Positions 31,928-41,044 of a stretch of DNA of 64,000 bases are shown piece by piece. This DNA comes from Sepiola atlantica (lineage: Eukaryota; Mollusca; Cephalopoda; Sepiida; Sepiolidae), in assembly GCA_963556195.1 (NCBI GenBank), contig OY744528.1, forward strand, positions 55,021,060 to 55,085,059, given 5' to 3'. Numbering within the stretch: position 1 is the first letter of the stretch; each line of letters begins with the position of its first letter. The position numbers were made by a program, and so were the translations under genes. The notes below the pieces were generated by a model, which was given only the letters and a program-made list of their open reading frames with translations, was not told the origin of the DNA and did no database searches.

Positions 31928-32830
31928 TAAATGGTGGAGCATTACTTAAACGCCTCCCATGACAAAAAGGTCACACATTTGATGATATCTGTGCCCAATA
32001 CCACAGATATGTCACAACTAGATATGGAAAAGCATACATTGTCTTTGATGGGTATGAATGTTGTCTATCCATTAAAGATGCTACTCACCGATGCCAAGCA
32101 GGGGGCTCTGTTGGTGTTAATGTGTCACTGACCCCTTTAATGGTGTTCAAATTAAAAAAGGATGTTTTTCTAGCTAATCAAGAAAACAAATAATTGTTCA
32201 TCAAGTTGCTGGGAAAGAGTTTGAAGGAAGCAGGTTGTAAAGTAGTCCATGCATCTGGAGACGCTGACATATTGATTATGAAGACTGCTCTAGAACTGGC
32301 ACAGATAGGAGAAACCATTTTGATAGCAGATGACACTGACCTATTGGTCCTTCTATGTTATCATGCCAACAGAGATGATGGTTACAACATCTTCTTCACG
32401 CCACAACCAAAGGATAGTGCAAAAAGTGTGAAAGTCTGGAACATCAAAAAGATGAGGAGATGTGGTCTGTTCCAACATTCTTTTCATCCATGCACTACTG
32501 GGTTGTGATTCTACATCCAGTGTTTATGGAATTGGGAAGGCAGCATCCCTTCGAAAGGTGATGAACAATAGAAACTTCCTCAAACTGGTAGAAGTGTTTG
32601 GCAATGGTAGCAGTGCAGAAGAGGTTATTGAAGCTGGGGAGAAGGCTTTAGTGTGTCTGTACAATGGTAATGATGGGGAAAACATCAATCATCTGCAACT
32701 GAAGCGCTTTAAGGAAAAGGTTGCAAAAAGCTCAAAGTATGTTGAGGCCAAATCATTGCCAACCAACAAGAGCAGCTACAAAATTCCACAGTCTTCGAGT
32801 TTACTTCCAAATTCAGAAATGGAAATGTAG
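31928..32830 (+). other. FEN1/XPG (PIN-like) nuclease region
   Basis: Ordered motifs in this part of the decayed protein: NGGALLKR (Asp expected first), AYIVFDGYE, GDADILIMKTA, IADDTDLLVLL and GCDSTSSVYGIGKAA. VFDG, an acidic ADxL block, a DxTDLL block and a GCD...GIG helix-hairpin entry in this order are the core of the XPG/FEN1 superfamily. This is my assignment by pattern only. Confidence 0.62.
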
Positions 32831-32923
32831 AAACCAGCTAAAACCTGGAAACTTTCAGATAGTAAATTACAACCAATCAAGACTGACTTGCCAGCTGGTC
32901 CTGTAAATTTGTTGGCTATAATT

Positions 32924-33036
32924 AGGTGTAACTGCACTTCAGGGTGTACTACAGCAAGATGCAGTTGCGGGAAACATGGTATTGACTGTTCAAACTTGTG
33001 TGATAATTGCAGAGGCCTCCACTGCAGCAACTCACC
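32924..33036 (+). other. Tesmin/TSO1-like CXC domain
   Basis: Reads CNCTSGCTTARCSCGKHG followed by a further CSNLCDNCRGLHC block. The CxCxxxCxxxxCxCxxxxxxC spacing is that of one CXC repeat, a zinc-binding DNA-binding fold. Confidence 0.78.
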
Positions 33037-33214
33037 ACAGCCAGATCTTGATGATGATGAAGTTACCTTTGACTAGTTCTTGACAAGAAATGTTCTTTGG
33101 TCCGTTCATGAACTTGTTCTGTGGTAGTTATGCAAGAGACTTGCACCAGCATTCGACCAACTGACCATTGCTTTATTGTAAATTGTACTTATTTTATACC
33201 TATTTTTTATGAAA

Positions 33215-33534
33215 TGTCAGGAATTAATGTTGCAATTGTTGCCTTGAAAAAGGCTACTTAGTCTGTTTTTGTACCTTTTATATTCATATTTGTATAAGAA
33301 ATTTAAAAAAAAACAACATGAACACAATGGCAGGGGCTAGTCATTTTCTGGTGTTAGTTTATTATTAAGCATATAGCTACCTATTTAAAACACCAATAAA
33401 ATGTCAAGCTGGCTTAGGATGGGCCCTGTGTGGGTTTTCATGCAAAAAATATTTTTTATTTCTAATTTAATAAAGGTTTTTTGTCAGGAAAAATGTTTAT
33501 TTTTGTCAGGAATAATGGACATACTTGTCAGGAA
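33215..33534 (+). repeat. Four subterminal TGTCAGGAA repeats
   Basis: Exact 9-mers at 33215-33223, 33482-33490, 33504-33512 and 33526-33534, all in the same orientation, between the ORF and the right TIR. Subterminal short repeats often bind transposase; that role is inferred. Confidence 0.6.
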
Positions 33535-33577
33535 ATGTTAGGAATTTTATGTCTCAAAATTTTAATATTGTTAAGTT

Positions 33578-33730
33578 GGATTTTAAAGATGGCGCCCGTT
33601 GACCTCTTTCCGCAAGGCTAATTTTGGTAAACTTCTTTTTATTTGAAAGAGAGCTTATTCATGCCCAATATCCAAGTTAAAAACCTTTGTTAGCAATTTG
33701 TTTGAGGTTCTGCCACATTTTGACTGGACT
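33578..33730. repeat. Right TIR of 5.4-kb transposon
   Basis: Inverted copy of 28331-28495. Confidence 0.82.
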
Positions 33731-34100
33731 ATATAGACGAAGTCAAGGTCTTGCACTACTTCGCCCATGAAGCGTTGGAAGGTACTAGCCATGTTTCGCA
33801 AACCGAAAGGCATAGCCAAGAATTCAAACGCTCCAAATAGAGTTGTTACCGCCGTTTTGAGTATGTCGGCAGGATTCAGTGGAATCTGATAGTAAGCCTT
33901 ATCTAAGTCCAGTTTGGAGAAGGTCTTACAACCGTGCAGAGATGAAGCAAAGTCCTGTATATGTGGGATTGGGTAACGATCAGGTACCGTCATGGCATTG
34001 AGTCGTCGATAGTCCCCAGTCGGACGTCAATCTCCGGAGCACTTCAGGACCATATGCAAAGGGGAAGCCCATGGACTGGACGAGGGGTATATAATTCCCA
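33655..34100 (-). pseudogene. pol: RT first half of CsRn1-like Pol
   Basis: The minus frame shows [53 protein letters not shown] and DLDFVYI, where the DNA transposon begins. Upstream pieces ...SAEKLKAAKAEFNHMLQLGI and SSPWASPLHMV lie in shifted frames to about 34200. The last ~25 codons of the open frame are transposon end sequence and not RT. Confidence 0.85.
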
Positions 34101-34232
34101 GCTGCAGCATATGGTTAAACTCTGCCTTTGCCGCTTTTAGTTTCTCTGCAGATAAGCGACGAGGGCGTGAGAACACAGTAGCTCCTGTAGTGTTTTGTTG
34201 AGTGAGTTGGTTTGCTCACAACAAAATTTAAG

Positions 34233-34442
34233 TTAGTTAACTCCAGGTAGGAGTGTAGTAGAGTCTGGTATGATAGATGGGGTGTTTGATTTCAAATCAG
34301 AGACGGAGAGTTCCATATTAGCATCTATCAGCCGATGTCTGTGCATGCCCACTAGAAGGTTAAAGTGGCCAAATACTGCAGGCGGCTCCTGTGTCAACCA
34401 AGCAACGTGCATGGGAGATAGAGTCCGTAAAACAGAGTGCAC
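34233..34442 (-). pseudogene. pol: Protease remnant of CsRn1-like Pol
   Basis: The active-site block reads CLVDTGAA in one frame near 34400 and continues in the next as FGHFNLLVGMHRHRLIDAN. The aspartic protease is therefore frameshifted within its first strand. Confidence 0.6.
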
Positions 34443-34509
34443 GATTGTGTAGCTTCCGTGAAGACTGTGTCGTGCTCAGGTCTCCAGATATTAATTTCCC
34501 TGGTTCATA

Positions 34510-34737
34510 AATGAACAGGGGGTTTTGCACCGCCGTGCATGAGTGCCAAAGTGCCTGTGGTAGTAATACAGAGCTCGCTTGTTAGTGGCGACGAGGGGAG
34601 CGTGGGGATGAGGAGGTGGTCTGGAGTCGGCGCTTGTGCGATTGCGACTCTGACCTGCTCATTTTTCTCACCTCATTGGTGAGGTTTTCTATGGTGTTCA
34701 CTATAGCCGTATCAATTGACGGCTGTGTAGCCTCCAT
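34510..34737 (-). pseudogene. gag: Gag/leader remnant with CHCC-like motif
   Basis: An ATG at 34737 opens MEATQPSIDTAIVNTIENLT..., rich in Ser/Arg, and stops at 34582. In the next frame YYYHRHFGTHARRCKTPCSF (34510-34575) matches the CsRn1-type C-H-C-C motif; the expected first Cys appears as Tyr. Confidence 0.62.
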
Positions 34738-35388
34738 TATAGGAGACAGGCTTTAGCCTGTAACATAGTAGTTACCGTAATTGCACCCATTTATATATAT
34801 ATGGAGAACAGACCAAAATAAAATCTACAATCAAAAAAGTGGGGGAAAAACATTGTTGTGGAAATACATTCTAAAGAGAAAAACCGAAATGGAAAATATG
34901 TATGTTTTAAGAGCCAAAAAAGAATAAATAATAAATAAAAAAGAATAAATAATAAATATATATATATATATATTTAGAAGACATAATAGACAAGACTAAG
35001 TGAATATATTTTTCTGTGTTTGTTTATGTAATGGAATGTACTCACGTTTTTTGCAGAGGTGTTTAAAATATATATATTTGTAAAAGTTTTTTTTATATAA
35101 TGTGGGGGAAAAGAGTAATTTCTTCTCTTCATCAATTAAATTGACTTGTTGAAGTCTACTGTTGAATTCTTCTGCTCCTTTGGCGAAAGAAAAATGCTGA
35201 CTTCCATATTCGCACTTGTAGTGTCAAAGTCTCAGTGGCGTCTTAAAGTCTAGTGGACTAAAATGACTGAAAAATAATTTAAATATAAAACTTTTTTCGT
35301 TCTTTTTTCATAATGTCATATAACATAGTTTTTTCAAGTCTTTCTCTTTCGACAAATCCTTTTTCAGTGAAAAAGTCTGGTTTTGGAA
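34738..35388. other. Element leader / unassigned, AT-rich
   Basis: Between Gag start and the alignable 5' LTR. It has a short (TA)n at 34955-34972. I see no primer-binding site or further coding. Confidence 0.45.
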
Positions 35389-35766
35389 GAAAAGGGTTTA
35401 TTCACAAAGATTACCTATACCGTTTGGTATGGGTAGATAGAAACTTGGACAGTGTCCGAGAGAGGAAAAGAAAATTAAGAGTTCTTAGAGCTGCCTGAGG
35501 TCTGTCAGCAACTATCTTCAGGCGAAGATAGCATTTGCTGTGAGCGTTCAGTAGACAGGGGTAGGAGAGAGTGAAAGAAGTGTTTCCTCGTTGCTTGCCG
35601 GCCCTCTCTGGAGACCGCCTGTGATTTCCAAAGGGTCTGAAGTAGTTCTTCAGTCGACAGAAGGAATCCATGCGCTCTGCAGGCTGATTGGTCAACGTGT
35701 GACCCGCTCACTCAGTGGGGACATTTTTCGGAGGGGGAAAATAGGTCTATGTTTATAACCGCTACA
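35389..35766 (-). repeat. 5' LTR of CsRn1-like element (alignable part)
   Basis: Aligns with 26913-27250 with scattered substitutions and small indels; the divergence is visibly larger than in the 6.5-kb or 14.2-kb elements, so this is an older insertion. Confidence 0.75.
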
Positions 35767-37300
35767 ATCTTGTGGGTTTTTTTAAAAAGTTTTTAACGAA
35801 TTCTAGTTCAAAGATTTCTTTTTTTTCAGGGGGGTTTAATATGATTCTTATCTTTTATTTGAGTTGAATGGAATTAAAAAATAATAATTTAATAGTAACG
35901 TAAGAGAAAAAAGCTTCTGTTATATTATAAGGATCCATCGGCATTTAAAAACGTGACCTCGCCGAATCGAGACGTGTTTACAGTATCTATACAAATGTTA
36001 TATTGTGTGTGTTTTTTTAGTTATAACTATTTCTAGCTTCTGAAACTTCTTTTTTATTTAGAGGGCGGGTTGATATGATTTTAACCTTTTCTGTGAGTTG
36101 AATTGAATAAAAAAAACAATAATTAGATAGTCACGTGAGAGAAAAAGTTAATGTTATTTTATTAAGAGTCAATGGCATTTAAACACTTAACCGAGACGAA
36201 TCGAGATATTTTTACCGTATATGTTAGAATGTTATATTGTGTTTTGTTTTAGTTTGAAGTTATTCTAGCTTCTGATATTTCTTTTTTTCAGGGCGGGTTT
36301 ATATGATTCTAGCGTTTTATTTAAGTTGAATGGAATTTTTAAAAAACAGTAATTAATAGTCATGCAAGAAAAAAAGTTTCTGTTATTTTATAAAGAGCCC
36401 TGGGCATTTAAAGGTGCGACCGAGCCGAATCAAGACGTTTTAAGGTATCTATTCAAATGTGTTTTTTGTAATTTTAACTAATTCTAGCTTCTAAGATTTC
36501 TTTTTTTCAGGGGTCAAATATGATTCTAGCCTTTTCTTTGAATTGAATTTAAAAATTAAAACAATATTTAAAGTCACGTGAGAGAAAAAAGTTTCTGTTA
36601 TTTTATAAAGAACCTTGAGCATTGGACAGCGACTTGAGCCAATAGAAACATTTTTTACAGTATCTATTCAAATTTTATATTGTTTTAACTAATTCTAGCT
36701 TCTGAGATTTCTTTAGTTTTTAGAGGGAACAAAGATATATGTCTAGCTATTTGTTTGAGTTGAATTGAATTTGAAAAAAAAAATGAATAGTCACGTATGA
36801 GTAAACATTTTCGTTTATTTTATAAAGAGTCATGGGCATTTAAAAGCGCTACTTAGCCGAATCGAAACATTTCTTACGATATCTCTTCAAATGTTATATT
36901 GTTTTTTTTTAGTTTTAACAAATTCTAGCTTGTGAGTTTGTTTTTTAAGGGAGAGATACGATTATAGCCTTTTGATTTGTATTAAAAGGAATTTAAAACA
37001 AAAACAATAATATAAAAGTCACGTGTGAGAAAAATATTTAAAAGCGCGACCGAGCCGAATCAAGACATTCTTTACGGTATTTATTCAAATGTTATATTGT
37101 TTGTTTTTTTAGTTTTAACTAATTCTAGCTTCTGAGATTTCTTTAGTATTCAGGGGGAAAGGGGCATGATTCTTGCTTTATCTTTGAGTTGAATAACATT
37201 TTAAAAAAAAACAATTAAATAGTCACAGGAGAGAAAAAAGTTTCCGTTACTTTATAAGGAGCCCTGAGCATTTAAAAGAGCGACCGAGCCTGAGCAAGAA
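35767..37300. repeat. ~235-bp satellite, segment 8
   Basis: About seven monomers of roughly 205-235 bp, with AATTCTAGCTTCTGAGATTT near 36020, 36260, 36480, 36690, 36915 and 37115. The array ends near GAGCGACCGAGCCTGAGC. Confidence 0.9.
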
Positions 37301-37351
37301 CCGTTTGATAACTTGATATCAATTAATCAGACAAACATTGAAAGGGGAATC

Positions 37352-37521
<170 letters not shown>

Positions 37522-37879
37522 CTGTGTATGTGTTATAGTGCACCTTGACCTTTATGAAAGTGAAAGAGTCACTATCTCTGTGACTGGATCACAGATAAAC
37601 AAAACCTGTGCCTGGTGTTGCCACAAACACCAAACCATGATAAATGTCTACAAATACAAATAAACGCCGTGGGGCTCAAAAGAAAGATCTGAGTGTCATT
37701 GTGGGCAGGTGCTTCTTCGATTGCCAACGGGGGGGGGGGGGTAAGCATCCTGCGAATGTTGGTTCTTTTGATTTCAGGTACAAGATCACGGACAAATAAC
37801 AGGTAAGTAACCCATCTTATTCCAGGTATGACAAGGGCACAGGCCAAACACAAACAAAACAGGAACGAAAAGAACAAAC

Positions 37880-38803
37880 TAAAAAGTCATAGAAAGAAAT
37901 GGACTACAAAAGAAAACAAACTGGTAATAGAATGCTACTACAAAAGCTGCCACCCCACAGAAAGAGGATTCCGGAAATGAATGAAAGATCCATGGGACAT
38001 TTTTACTAACTACCATACAACGGAACAAAGGATAGCAGATCAAGCAAGGCAGGTACTCAAGAGAGGGTGGTTTTTAGAGATAGAATTAACGGAAATCAAA
38101 CAAAAGATTAATGGCATGGTAGATCAAGAAACACCACCTGACGAAAACACCCAGGAAGAAGACAGCCAAACATAAACACTGAAACTGAACAGTCCGAAGA
38201 TTATGAAATCACAGAACTCACTGAAGAAAATGCAATAGAAATGGAGAACATCAAACGATTCATGTATGAGGAAAAACTCACAACCCATAAGGAACGAAGA
38301 TTGGAAGAAGTTAAAAGTTGAAACAAAGAAAGTAAACAGTATACATAGACACTATCACAGACCTAAACAACTTAATATATGTTGAGGCAAAATCAATAAG
38401 TATGAAACTAAAGAGAAAAAAAGACTGGCCAAAAGAATGAACCGACAAAGCCTGGATGGGAAATCAGTTTGGAAACCCAGATTACCAAACTTCGAAAAGA
38501 AGCTAACACCCTAAACAGGATGAAAGAGAATAGGAAACGATGGAAGAACAGAAATCTGTTCACAAGGAAAGACTGAATAAGATACATAGAGAATTAAAAC
38601 AAAAGACAGCAGCAATAGAAGGAAGACTGAGGCGATATTGATACAAATCTGAACAGCAAAAACAGAACAGGACCTTTGAAAGCCAGTTTTACAAAAACGT
38701 AAACAGAGAATGAACAAAAACAGAACTAAAGAAGGAAGACGTTGTCATCTTTTTAAAATTATTTTTAAGAGTATCCTAGAAAACTTATACCAAGTAACTA
38801 GGT

Positions 38804-38860
<57 letters not shown>

Positions 38861-40080
38861 AAACTTTTGGAGCAAGATATGGGAAAAGCTTAAAAAACAC
38901 AACAAAAAAATGCCAAGTGGCTGAAAAACATGAAAGATGAACTACAGGAAATCGAAGAAGGAAATGAAGTAATTATTAAGGCAACCCTAAGTAAAATGGC
39001 AAACTGGAAGCACCAGACCATGATGGAATACATGCATACTGGTTTTAAAAATTCATGACCCTACATGAAATGCTAGCGCAGAAACTGAGAGGATGTATCC
39101 ACAAAACAGACGTACCAGAGTGGATGACAAAAAGGACAATGCTATTACAAAAAGATGCCAAAAAGGGAACGATCCCAAGCAAGTACAAACCAATAACCTG
39201 TTTACCAACAATGTGGAAAATCCTAACGGCACAACTGAGAGAACAAATCTACCAATCCTTGAACAATCGCAGACTGCTCACCGAAGAACAGAAAGGATGC
39301 TGGAAAGGGAATAGAGAGATGCATGATCTGCTATACATCGATCAAAAGTTCCTGAAGGAGGTAAAAAGCAGAAAAAAGAACATATCCATACAAATAAACA
39401 TACGACAGAATCCCTCAAGCATAGATAATTGAATGTTTAAAAATATACAAACACCCGATATGATTATTAATCTTATTAAGAAAGCAATGGAAACATGTCG
39501 ACTAGAACTGATAGCTGGAGGAAAACACCTGACCGAGATAAAAATACAGAGGCATTTTCCAAGGAGACTCCCTATCACCACTACTGTTTATAATAGCTAT
39601 GATGCCGTCAAACTACATACTCAGAAAATGTGATGCCGGATACAAGTTTACAGACACAGAACAAAGAATAAACCACCTCATGTACATGGACGACCTGAAA
39701 CTATTTGCAAAAAGGAACTGGAAAAGCTGATAAATACGACCAAAATCTTCAGTCAGGGCATTCAAATGGAATTCGGAATGGAAAAGTGTGCACTACTAGA
39801 AATGAAAAGAGGAAAACTGGAGACGACAGAGGGCATGAAACTCCCCAACCAATTAGTGCGCTAGGCGAACAGGATAGCTACACATATTTGGTAGTTCTGG
39901 AAGCAGACACCATAAAATCTACAGAAATGAAAGAGAAGATTTGAAAAAAATATTTACGAAGAACAAGAAAACACTGAGAAACGAAATTATATAGCAGGAA
40001 TCCAGTAAAAGGAATAAAAAACGCCATTTTCCACGGGTTTGAGTTAACATTACCAAAGGTTTTACATTTCATCAATTTAA
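37880..40080 (+). pseudogene. Non-LTR retrotransposon, N-terminal and RT half
   Basis: A Myb-like N-terminal block (WTTKENKLVIECYYKS) is followed by TTEQRIADQARQVLKRGWF, an in-frame stop and acidic sequence. RT begins near 38880, with WLKNMKDELQEIEEGNE, PEWMTKRTMLLQKDAKKG, SKYKPITCLPTMWKILT and LLTEEQKGC (39055-39432). A TGA follows, then the palm box YMDDLKLFAK (39683-39712). Many frame breaks follow. The style matches elements with a C-terminal restriction-like endonuclease (R2/R4-type); the endonuclease half is missing here but a complementary half of what looks like the same family lies at 57.8-63.9 kb. A (TA)n module interrupts it at 38742. Confidence 0.68.
38742..38853. repeat. (TA)n-bearing repeat module, copy 2
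   Basis: Same AGAGTATCCTAGAAAACTTA lead and GGTAACATATATATA tail as 37352-37520, here with a shorter (TA)n. Confidence 0.8.
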
Positions 40081-40514
40081 AACATGCTCATAATCATTTT
40101 TTACACATTGTGATATTTTCTCTATTTCTCTAAATCGGTTTTGTTTCAAAAGTGTGATACTGGATTTACCACAAACCCCGATATAGCCATGACAAATTTA
40201 AACATAAAAACACAACATTAACGTTGAAAAACAAAACAAATCAGAAATGTCAGATTTTAACCTACTAAATAAAAATAAAGGTTTAATAGCTTTATAATCA
40301 ACAATTTATTTACACCAAGAAGAAACGATTAAAATGGGCTGGGAGATCGGGACTCAATTCTCTGTCGAGTCATACCAAAGACTCAAAAGATTGTACTTGA
40401 TGCTCCCTTGCTAAACATTCAGCATTATAAGGCGAGGATCAATGGTAAGTGGGGTAATTCTAGGAAAGTTAACCTTGTAAGTGAAGGTTGAGGATATGTG
40501 TTGCATGGAGAGAA

Positions 40515-40911
40515 ATAATATGGGAATGGTACAATGGATGTGTAATGTGAATCTTAAAGATAGTCTTAGATGATCTTAGGAAAAGATTAAATCTGGACAG
40601 TATAGGGAGATGTGTGCAGAAGAGGAGACTTTGTTGGTTTGGTCACATTGAAAGGATGAATGAGAGTTCTTGGGTTAGTAGATGTAGAACAGTTGGGGTA
40701 GCAGGGAAGGCCAAGGAAAACATAGAAGAAGTGATAAGGATGAATTTGAAAGAATAAGGGATAAATAAAGATATGGCCAGAAATAAGTTAGTTTTGGAGG
40801 TCAGTTTCTAAAAGCCATCCATGTATATGCCAGCATGTAAAACAGACGTTGCTATTATTATCATTATTATTATTGTCGTTATCATTATTATTATTGTCGT
40901 TGTTGTTGTTG
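40515..40911 (+). mobile_element. 3' end of another non-LTR retrotransposon with (ATT)n tail
   Basis: Translates in pieces to MVQWMCNVNLKD, RKRLNLDSIGRCVQKRRLCWFGHIERMNESSWVSRC and EEVIRMNLKE. The R-R-x-R/C-WFGH(V/I)ERM block is the usual post-RT tail of RTE/Jockey-group elements. It is followed by an ATT/GTT triplet tail (40852-40911). The RT core is not present. Confidence 0.6.
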
Positions 40912-40984
40912 AGGAGAAGGAGGAGGAACTTCAAATATTTAATAAAAAAGCAACTGTTAAAATTAAGAAAGTTAATAGAAATAT

Positions 40985-41044
40985 CAAAAGTTTATGAATG
41001 CTTATGAAACATTACAATATTTCATAAGCACTCATAAACTTTTG
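40985..41044. repeat. 25-bp hairpin, one mismatch
   Basis: Arms 40985-41009 and 41020-41044 with a 10-base loop. Confidence 0.9.

Larger units (their letters stand above)
28727..33076 (+). pseudogene. Transposon protein: zinc fingers, FEN1-like nuclease, CXC domain
   Basis: The start is the ATG at 28727, giving about 1,440 codons to TAG after DDDEVTFD. N-terminal Cys/His motifs are CAIC...FHKKC and CLFC...HYHRTC. The conserved middle has DNVDHNV, FHGMGIIASVTPG, WSGFMQSVHKG, TFDQPLWYKSM, LGGLHTQMSFLGSIG and a long helical part. Then comes an XPG/FEN1-like nuclease (31928-32830) and a Tesmin/TSO1-like CXC domain (32924-33036). Breaks seen: stops at 28778, 30836, 31220 and 32191; frame changes near 29590, 29915, 30035, 31678, 31900 and 32480. 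It is therefore dead here. Nuclear DNA cleavage and binding is the likely ancestral role; which part is the transposase proper is unknown. A captured host gene is less likely, since the TIRs enclose it. Confidence 0.75.
28331..33730 (+). mobile_element. 5.4-kb DNA transposon with FEN1-like/CXC protein
   Basis: Terminal inverted repeats of about 125-165 bp begin AGTCCAGTCAA on the left and end TGACTGGACT on the right. They match over the block from CTCAAACAAATTGCTAACAA to GGCGCCATCTTTAAA with a few differences. Insertion split the Tyr-Ile-Asp-Asp codons of the surrounding Gypsy RT, so the outer borders are fixed to within about 10 bp. The flanks TATGTA and TATATA suggest a short TSD but I cannot settle its length. 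Inside is one long decayed plus-strand ORF. Four TGTCAGGAA repeats lie before the right end. I cannot assign a named superfamily. Confidence 0.8.
26834..35766 (-). mobile_element. CsRn1-like Gypsy element (minus), truncated and split
   Basis: LTR copies at 26834-27250 and about 35389-35766 share blocks such as CTTGGACAGTGTCCGAGAGAG and CTGAAGTAGTTCTTCAG. On the minus strand a CHCC-like Gag motif (YYHRHFGTHARRC...PC), protease, RT and RNase H remnants follow in order; integrase is absent. The CHCC motif in place of CCHC is the known hallmark of the CsRn1 clade. Coding is full of stops and frameshifts. A 5.4-kb DNA transposon sits exactly inside the RT catalytic box. Outside the LTRs the ~235-bp satellite resumes on both sides. 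Confidence 0.8.

Noticed and set aside
34580..34600. Plus-strand TGGCGACGAGG as a primer-binding site
   Set aside because: Matches the primer-site word seen elsewhere, but the surrounding Gypsy element runs on the minus strand and no LTR end is adjacent, so it is probably coincidence.
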